This document shows, piece by piece, positions 57,170-64,000 of a stretch of DNA of 64,000 bases. The notes beneath the pieces were generated by a model, which searched no databases, was not told the DNA's origin, and saw nothing but the letters and a program-made list of their open reading frames with translations. The stretch comes from Cristatella mucedo (Eukaryota; Bryozoa; Phylactolaemata; Cristatellidae): NCBI GenBank assembly GCA_009760855.2, contig WPIO01000039.1, positions 2,373,501 to 2,437,500 of the forward strand, given 5' to 3'. Position 1 is the first letter of the stretch; the number at the start of each line of letters is the position of its first letter. Both the position numbers and the translations under genes were made by a program.

Positions 57170-57765
57170 AACTGTGTATAAGCCTACGAATATGGCCGCA
57201 AGGCTAGTCTTCAAGTCCCAGAAGTTTGAGTACGTGTCTCCTTTGCTAAATAAGCTAGGATGGATGCCGGTTGAGCAACAGATCAGCAAAGTTCTTACGC
57301 TAACCCACAAGACCCGCCACGGTTTGGCTCCTTCATACTTAGCTGAACTGCTGCACCAGTTTCAGCCTCTTCGCGCCCTAAACTCCTGTTTGGACAAAAA
57401 ATTAGCTGTTCCATTCCTCAACGTAAAGACCGTTGGCGACAGAAGCTTTATCTCTGCAGATCCTAGACTGTGGATCCCGCTTCCACAATTCTTACGCAGC
57501 GACAACTACTCTCCTGTTGCCGACTATGCCTCATTCTTTCAGCGGTCCTGAGCTGCTACTTCATGCTACTCACTAATTCAACTGCTTTCCTGACATAGCT
57601 ATGCGTCCCACATTCTCTTTGTTGCGTGAGACGAAGTCTGTTGGCTACCGAATGCATACCGAAAGCCGCTTAGGCTGTGGATGTGCTATACACAATTCTT
57701 CTTCGTAACACCCACATAGTCTTTATGGCTTTGTGGAGTTACAGACAGAGATACATACACAGATA
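57170..57765 (+). mobile_element. LINE-B 3' part
   Basis: A 125-codon frame (57174-57551) holds [49 protein letters not shown] and VGDRSFISADPRLW, ending FFQRS. The tail GCGTGAGACGAAGTCTGTTG to GAGATACATACA follows. It is the best-preserved LINE-B C terminus here. Confidence 0.88.
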
Positions 57766-57979
57766 CATCAGACCATAAACATGCTCGTTTAAGCATTTCA
57801 TAACGATGCCGCTTACTGGAATGAGCCTCTCCATTGCAAACATCGGAGGTAGAGTGATTAGGTTATTTAATAGTGCGTGCAGTATGTTTGTACTTGTTTT
57901 CAGTTGTCCGCATTCAGCATGCCTCAATTGAATTACATAAGTGTTGAGTCAAGAAAAAAATGAACACTGCATCCTTCTA

Positions 57980-58142
57980 TTGAAAGCCAAGGCTCAGCTG
58001 CATCCTCTTATGCAAGCCGTTTCTTGCCGAATCAAGCAAATTCAATGGTGTGGGGCGAGCACTTTCGAAAGCCAAGTCGTTCATCGCTAAAGAGATGGCC
58101 AGGTTCGAGTTTTTCATTGGCATCAGCAAACACGAACTAAAC
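57980..58142 (+). pseudogene. P450 copy D relic: exon 11
   Basis: A degraded heme exon about 4.7 kb after copy B. One frame gives LLLKAKAQLHP, matching DAKAQLHP of copy B exon 11. The heme loop itself is scrambled. A second frame then gives GVGRALSKAKSFIAKEMARF, aligning with [20 protein letters not shown], and ends at a conserved GTACGT donor. The distance back from that donor fits the 163-bp exon, but no acceptor remains. The heme Cys is lost, so this cannot be functional. No other exon of this copy was recognised. Confidence 0.75.
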
Positions 58143-58164
58143 GTACGTAAATGCTAAATCTTTA

Positions 58165-58312
58165 GCTCTAAGACCGAAATTAGAAACCCCAAAACTCAGA
58201 AAACACACAATCTAACCAGCAAACCATAAACCGAAAACCCCAAAACAGCAAGATAAGCCTCCAAATACGGAACCAAAAACCTAAATCCAAAACCCTAAGC
58301 TAAAAGTAAAAG
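58165..58312. repeat. A/C-rich block with degenerate AAACCC-like units
   Basis: The + strand repeats AAACCCC, AAAACTC, AAACCATAAACC, AAAACCCTAAG and similar words with almost no G. No exact unit is kept. Confidence 0.6.
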
Positions 58313-58374
58313 TAAAATTGTTTTTATTTTACATCAATATAAACATACGCTGGTGACCATACTGGACAGCCTGC

Positions 58375-58506
58375 TTAGAGCGCTGCGCCCGTAGGAGAAA
58401 ATGAAATTGCTACTTGAACAAACGATGCCGCATTCGCTGACGCACAAGCAAGAAGTCCAAAAGCAAAAAGCGCTGCGAGGATACGGCTACGCTCGAGCCG
58501 GCGCAT
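58375..58506 (-). other. Signal-peptide-like frame in GC-rich patch
   Basis: A - strand frame from the ATG ending at 58506 reads MRRLERSRILAALFAFGLLA, then CASANAASFVQ: basic start, hydrophobic core and small residues like a secretory signal. A CAA|GTAGCA junction near 58414 could be a splice donor. The surrounding 58470-58680 is clearly richer in GC and CpG than the rest. No downstream exon was identified, so this may be chance. Confidence 0.2.
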
Positions 58507-58682
58507 AGCACGTCCATTGGGCGAGTGGCGCAGCAGTCGTGGCGGAACAACCTGACTGCGTTGCAATACCCACACATCCGGCTCTTCGCCGCGGCATGTT
58601 GGCGGCTAGCTGATTCACCCGTGACATCTAGCCTGCCGCCCCCTTTGACCCCTTGGCAGGCCATGCTTCTTCATGCAGCACT

Positions 58683-61600
58683 AAGCGTTCAACGAATTAC
58701 CGCAATCCACTCTAATTAGGCTAACGGCGAACCAGGCATTAATATTGTCGAGCTCACATTTTTCGCTGATATTGATGTACATTTTCGACTTTATCTATCC
58801 TCACGCCCACTTATGCAAATGAGCTTTGACGCTCATAGCGAGTACCTCACTCCACCACAATCCGTTCTAGTTCCCGTCAAATCCACCACAAATCAGCGAC
58901 TCGCAGCTCCAAAAGTTTAGAATATCAAACTACGCTATACGTACAATTTACCAGGAAAATCTCGAGTGATACCGCAACAGTGTTCTCACGAAGTCTATTC
59001 AATAACATTGCAGTGGCCCTGGCCAATGTCGCAATCCACCTCAACCCACTGAATTCCACCGCCCAACGAAAAAAATTCTGTTCGAAAAGTTCCTTCTTGA
59101 TTGCATGTTAGAGCACACTCTGCGACAAGTGCACTTACAGAATTCACTTTTATTTGCTCAGCCGTTCTCCGGCAATGTCGTGCTGCCCAGGCCTATATCA
59201 CATGTTGTTCAATCCACCGAATCCCCCTCACAGAAAATCGAAATACACCGCGCGTTGTTCCAGTTTGTATTGCATATTAAATTTCACTGGACCGTGTGTA
59301 AAACCACGTAAAATAATGAAAATTGTGTATCCTCAAAGTGGGGCAATTCGCAGCAATCGCCTGAAATGACCTAGAAAGCTACCCCTACCCACTCTACTCC
59401 ACTTTAAATCAGCCTCAAATCGCCATCGCGAAGATCTAATTGACATTGCATATAGGTCAAGACACAGTTTAAAGTGCACCCACAAAATTTCGCTCGATTG
59501 TGAGCACCCATTCTCATGCAATCAATGGAAATAGACTGCAATGGCTCGATCCCATGATACAATTTACCTCAATCCCCCGAAATCCTCTGCCATCCACGAC
59601 TCAGCGACCAGGAGGCGTATTTTAGAAGCTCTACTTATGATTAGATGCTGCTCTACTCTTCGGTAGTGGATTGGCGTATTTCCCCTGGCCAGTGCCGTCG
59701 ATTGCTGTGCGTTGCCTTCGGTTAAACACACACAGTGGGTGAAAATTATGTGCGCCCACGGGTACGTGTTACGTGGAATGAGAGTTGCAGTTTATTGCAG
59801 CTAATCTTGTCAAGTTTCCACGGATTCAACTATAGGCCCCTACCGTTGCTGTGGATTGCCGTACATTGCTGACAGCTAACGACCAACGAGTCTTGAAAAT
59901 GCCACGGTTTTACATTGGACGCAGCAGAATGTTTAATGTAATGACAATGAGGCTTCTGCTAATTGCTCTTTAATTTTTGTGAATTGGGGTAATGGCGCGG
60001 GCCATTGCTGTCGATTGCCATTCATTGCTCGCAATTGCACGTGCACGATCGGTTGAAAGGATGTAATTGCACTTTCAAGACAGTGGGCTGTGACAGGTAA
60101 TATAAACTGGATCTTGGCCCAGTTACTTTTCAGTGATTATCGATGGATCACAATGGATTGCCGTATTTGCCCGGGCCATTGCCGTCGATTGCTATGCATT
60201 GCCAAGATTGAACGACCAGTGCTGGTTGAAAGTATGCTCACGCGAAGTGAGATTTAACGTGGATTGATAACTGGAGCTTGGTGCAGCCGACGATTTCTCG
60301 TCGATTTGCCACGAATTGAAAAATTAGTCCCTGCCATTGCTGTCGATTACCATGCATTGCTGACGATTAACCTACAAAATAGCTTGAAAGTCCTACGACT
60401 TTACATTTAGCACAAAAATTGTTAAATGCGATGACAATTTGCACATCGTGCAGCATATTTGTGGTCGACTTGCCACAGATTGTAGTGGATTACTGCTTTG
60501 ACTCGAGTCGTTGCAGTAGATTGCCATGCATTGCACGAGATTGTACGAGCAAAATTGTTTAAAATAATGTGGCTGACTTTAATAAGTGTGCTTTGTATCA
60601 TGCGTTTAAAATTGGAGCATTGCGAAACCGATTTCGGGGCACTTTGCATCCGATTGCTGTAGACTGTGGTATTGGCCCGGGCCATTGCAGTCAATTGCAG
60701 TGCTTTGCTGCCGAATGGTCGAGTCAATTGCTGTTAAATTGTGCGACTACACAATAACCAGAAATTAGAGCAACGTGTAATCCCTATGAGAGCCTAGAGT
60801 GTACGTATTCTGTTCGTTTTGCTGTGGGTTGAGGTCGATTGACATACTGGTCCACATAGTTGCAGTCGATTGCAGTGCATTGCTGCAGAATGGCTGATCC
60901 AATTACAGTGAAGTTATGCGAGTACACAATAACCGAAGAGTAGAGCAGCATCCAATCATCACTAGAGCTTCTAGTATACGCCTCATGGTTGCTGTGTGGT
61001 GGATGGCAGAGGATTTCGGAGGATTGAGGTAAATTGTATCATGAGACCGAGCCGTTGCAGTCAATTGCAATTCGTTGCACGAGGACGCGTTTGCACAATG
61101 GAGCAAAATTTTGTGGGTTCGCTTTAAACTGTGTGTAGACCTATATGCAATGTCATTTAGAGCTTCGCGATGGCGATTTGAGACTGATTTGAAGTGGAGT
61201 AGAGTGGGTAAGGGTATTTTTCTAGGTCATTTCAGGCGACTGCTGTGAATCGCCCCAATGCGATGATGCACTTTTTTCTATTTTACGCAGTTGTGCACAC
61301 GGCTGTTGGACTTTAATATGCAATGATATTCGATTTTTTTGTGCGGTGGATTAGGTGGATTGAAGTGGATTGTGGTATAAGCCCTGGCCACTGCAATTGA
61401 TTACAGGGCATTACACCCATAACATCAGTACCGACGCAGAGTATTTTTTAAGCGCAATTGTCGCAGATTGTGCTGTAATATGCAATCAAAAAAGGAGCCT
61501 TTTGAACAGGATTTCTTTCATTGGGCGGTGGAATTCAGTGAATTGCAGTGGATTCAGGTGGATTGTGGTATTGACCTGGCCACTGCAACGTTATTTCAAC

Positions 61601-61945
61601 GGACTTGGCAAAAACGCTGGAGTGGTAACGAGCAAAATATTTGGGTTGATTGTACGTGTAGCCTAGTTTGGTATTCCAAACTTTGTGGAGCAGTGAGCAG
61701 CTGATTTGTGTTGGATTTGATGGGAGCTAAAATGGATTGTGGTGCATTGAGGTACAGGCTACGAGCATCGAAGCTCATGTGCCTAAGTGCATGTGTGGGC
61801 AGCGAAATGAAATTTGGTGGATAGATAAAATCGAACATAGGCTACAATATCAGCAAAACCTGTGTGCTCGACAATGCTAGCGTTTGGTTGATGTTAGCCT
61901 AATTAGAGTGAATTGTGGTGGATTGTGGGAATTCGTTGAATGCTC
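58683..61945. repeat. Large imperfect inverted repeat of ~170-bp periodic units
   Basis: The left arm (58683 to about 59660) and right arm (about 60925-61945) pair as reverse complements along their whole length. Examples are CTCTAATTAGGCTAAC with GTTAGCCTAATTAGAG, GAATTCCACCGCCCAA with TTGGGCGGTGGAATTC, and CTCTGCCATCCAC with GTGGATGGCAGAG. The spacer (59660-60925) repeats GCC.GGGCCATTGC.GTCGATTGC and CATTGC words about every 145-185 bp (near 59680, 59850, 60010, 60160, 60340, 60500, 60675, 60850), and the same word recurs in the arms. So this is a diverged satellite-like array with one inversion. Confidence 0.85.
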
Positions 61946-62064
61946 TGAAACTGGCTAGTAACCCGAATTTTAGCTCTTAACTCAAAGCACAAAACCGACC
62001 TAGAGAAAGCTGGAATTTCGAAGAACTTGTAAGTTTGGACACTCGTAAGTCAAGGTACAACTGT

Positions 62065-62077
62065 ACTGATATATGCA

Positions 62078-62118
<41 letters not shown>

Positions 62119-62185
62119 TGATATAAATAAATATATGTACACATAAATATATATTTAAATATACATATATATATATACTAATAAC
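62065..62185. repeat. (TA)n-rich tract
   Basis: ATATAT runs with AAATA interruptions. Confidence 0.92.
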
Positions 62186-62297
62186 CTCTGCTCTCACTCT
62201 CTAGTAAACCACTCTCTAGAGCTTCCTCTCCCAATTCCTTCTCATGCCTGAGTCTTACTTGGCATGCTGTCTCTCCCTTCCCATTTTATGATTTTAT

Positions 62298-62299
62298 CG

Positions 62300-62330
<31 letters not shown>
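62298..62330. repeat. (CA)n microsatellite
   Basis: Short pure CA run followed by CGCACG. Confidence 0.92.
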
Positions 62331-62559
62331 GAACACAAGCATGCAGGTGCACACAGCAAAGAATGAGGACTGAAGCAGTACCAGCTCGACATAAAACGTT
62401 GGATGGCACATGCCCCACCCCGAATGGAATCTGCTTCCTTCCTCAGTTCTCGGCGAACATACGTTTGGAGGTGGGCAATTGGCTTGCACACATTATCTTT
62501 GCCTAACCTCCTGCCATAGATGATGATACATAAATAAATAAAAGTTGCAGAGCTCCATT

Positions 62560-63085
62560 AAGACACTATAAGCAGTTATACGTTTTGGCCATACGGAGAA
62601 AGTAGAGCGATTAAATCAGCTGCTGCAGCAGCTGCGAAGCAAACAGTCCGGCTCCAAAGCAGATAAAAACCAACAGGGGACACTCAGCCTCCACGAAAGG
62701 ACGGCGCGAGCAAGTGGGGACAATGGTTTCGATCAGCGAAGTTTTGCTACATATCAACGGCATATTTAAAAACTCTTCCAAACAGGCACAAAGAGCGCTG
62801 AAAGCACATGCAAAGAAGCTGCTCAGAGCAAAGAGATTACTCACCCTTTCCGCCAGCAGCCGAGACTGCAACACTTCTCTGCACAACTCAGCGGCCTCTG
62901 CTCTGTGTGTGCCAGGAGAGAGGCTGGGTTATAATCCCCAGTTCCATTCACGGATTTGCAAGCGTGGCACGAGAAGCTGCCTTTGGAGTAGCAGGCGTCC
63001 GTGTCACTAACGGGACTAAAAACAAAGTGCTTAGTAGCTGATTGAACAGCCTCATTTATATAGCAGCAGAAGAGCTCAATAATCA
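62560..63085. other. Region with overlapping frames on both strands, unassigned
   Basis: Frames of 77-98 codons (+ 62714-63010 with a Lys/Ala-rich KAHAKKLLRAKRLL, - 62611-62886, - 62841-63086 Cys-rich) overlap each other. A - strand acceptor (TTTGTTTTTAG near 63024) and donor (GGCGGAAAGG|GTGAGT near 62848) bracket the Cys-rich frame, but no family was recognised. At most one of these can be real. Confidence 0.25.
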
Positions 63086-63090
63086 TCTAC

Positions 63091-63273
63091 CTGCTTGCAG
63101 TTTGTAATCAAACAGTACTGGCAGCGCGAATTGAGCCAACGAATAGGGTCTTCAAGTTCAAACTTTTTCAACTTCACGAAGAGGTAACATGTACCAACAC
63201 CACTTGTAGCTGGCCAGTTTAAAGTGAGTGCAATTCTTACACCTACTGGGCTGTACACGTTGACCCGTACTGA
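63091..63273 (-). CDS. Candidate exon of an unidentified - strand gene
   Basis: A 183-bp open stretch (61 codons) between a TTTTGTTGCTTAG acceptor and a CAG|GTAGAT donor on the - strand. The text, SVRVNVYSPVGVRIALTLNW followed by PATSGVGTCYLFVKLKKFEL and EDPIRWL, looks like a folded, conserved domain rather than repeat translation. If not spliced, the frame ends four codons after the donor (VDDY then stop), so it may instead be a terminal exon. I do not recognise the family, and no adjoining exon could be joined in frame with confidence. Confidence 0.35.
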
Positions 63274-63279
63274 CTAAGC

Positions 63280-64000
63280 AACAAAACTATGTTGCTTCCA
63301 GTCATAGTCCTTGCTTTAGCAATCGACTCAGTTGCTAGAGCTATTACAATCTGTGAGAGCAAGACCAATTCAAAAGCCTTGGCACCAGCTTCTTAATTAC
63401 TTACAGCTCATCTCAAAAGCTTAGGCAATAGAGGATATAGCCCCTGCCTTATTAATGTGTTTCTGAAACTCGGACTATGGCTATGACATAAACAGGGATC
63501 GTCCCTGAATGCTTCAATCAGCTTAAGCATTACTTTAAGCTTGGCCATACCTGACACATGCCCCTGGATTTTTGATGGCTGGCTGGACCAACGAAGAGCC
63601 AACGAGTAGAAGCAGAATATCTTTCATGAAAGTCTACCGACTTGACTCCTCACCCAAACGAATCAGCATGTGGTGACGTAGTAGCTCAAATATGTCGGAA
63701 CTCGGTCAAAATCAGTATCAATTAAGGAGTAAAGTCTGTCGTGTACAAACAGCTTAACATACTTTACAAACTTGCATCCTACGTACAGACGCATCAGTTT
63801 CCTTCAATCATGAACATGTACCACAAAATTTATTGCATTGAAATAAGAAATAATGCTCGTAACAGGTAAAACAAGTAGAGTTGAACTCACAGCTCAAATG
63901 GCACTCAGTAAGTAAAGTAACTGCCAAGTTCTAGAATTTAGAAAACATCAAGCTACACTGATAAACTAAAAGTCACAATAAAGCACCTCAATAAGTTTTA
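63280..64000. other. Right edge, no gene recognised
   Basis: May hold introns or further exons of the - strand gene suggested at 63091-63273. The frame at 63408-63602 has no splice support that I trust. Confidence 0.3.

Overview
The window is genomic DNA from an animal, most likely an invertebrate. Its genes are split into many short exons with GT-AG introns, and the space between them is packed with decayed retrotransposons, tRNA-derived SINEs and dinucleotide microsatellites. No long open frames, operons or prokaryotic signals occur. I cannot fix the phylum from the sequence alone.

The core is a cluster of cytochrome P450 genes of the CYP3/CYP5 (thromboxane-synthase-like) type, all on the + strand. 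Copy A (5221-26828) and copy B (42447-53291) can each be assembled by hand into 12 exons. Their reading frames are uninterrupted (520 and 534 residues) and every splice phase matches: exon lengths are identical except exon 7, which differs by one codon, and exon 12. Both keep the N-terminal membrane anchor, WxxxR, the I-helix acid-Thr pair, ExxR, PER and the heme-binding Cys motif. Two broken relics show that the array was once larger: exons 10 and 11 of a third copy at 34344-34778, and exon 11 of a fourth at about 57980-58142.

The rest is mostly mobile DNA. LINE-A (L2/CR1-like, 3' tail ending in ATT repeats) and LINE-B (same broad group, tail ending in ACATT-like repeats) recur in both orientations. 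LINE-B has a nearly full-length dead copy at about 16540-19585. A third, more diverged LINE group is antisense at about 24270, 33400 and 44780. Two C-terminal pieces of a REL-endonuclease non-LTR element lie at about 25225-25860 and 48715-49470. A decayed Ty3/Gypsy pol lies on the - strand (about 19640-23160) and is interrupted by a 191-bp SPIN-like hAT element with an 8-bp target duplication. A tRNA-derived SINE family shares its 3' tail with LINE-A. Most of the size difference between copies A and B is transposon load in introns 1, 4 and 9.

The right end (58165-64000) differs from the rest. It holds an A/C-rich block, a GC-rich patch with a signal-peptide-like frame, a large imperfect inverted repeat built on a roughly 170-bp periodic unit (58683-61945), AT and CA microsatellites, and one plausible exon of an unidentified - strand gene (63091-63273).
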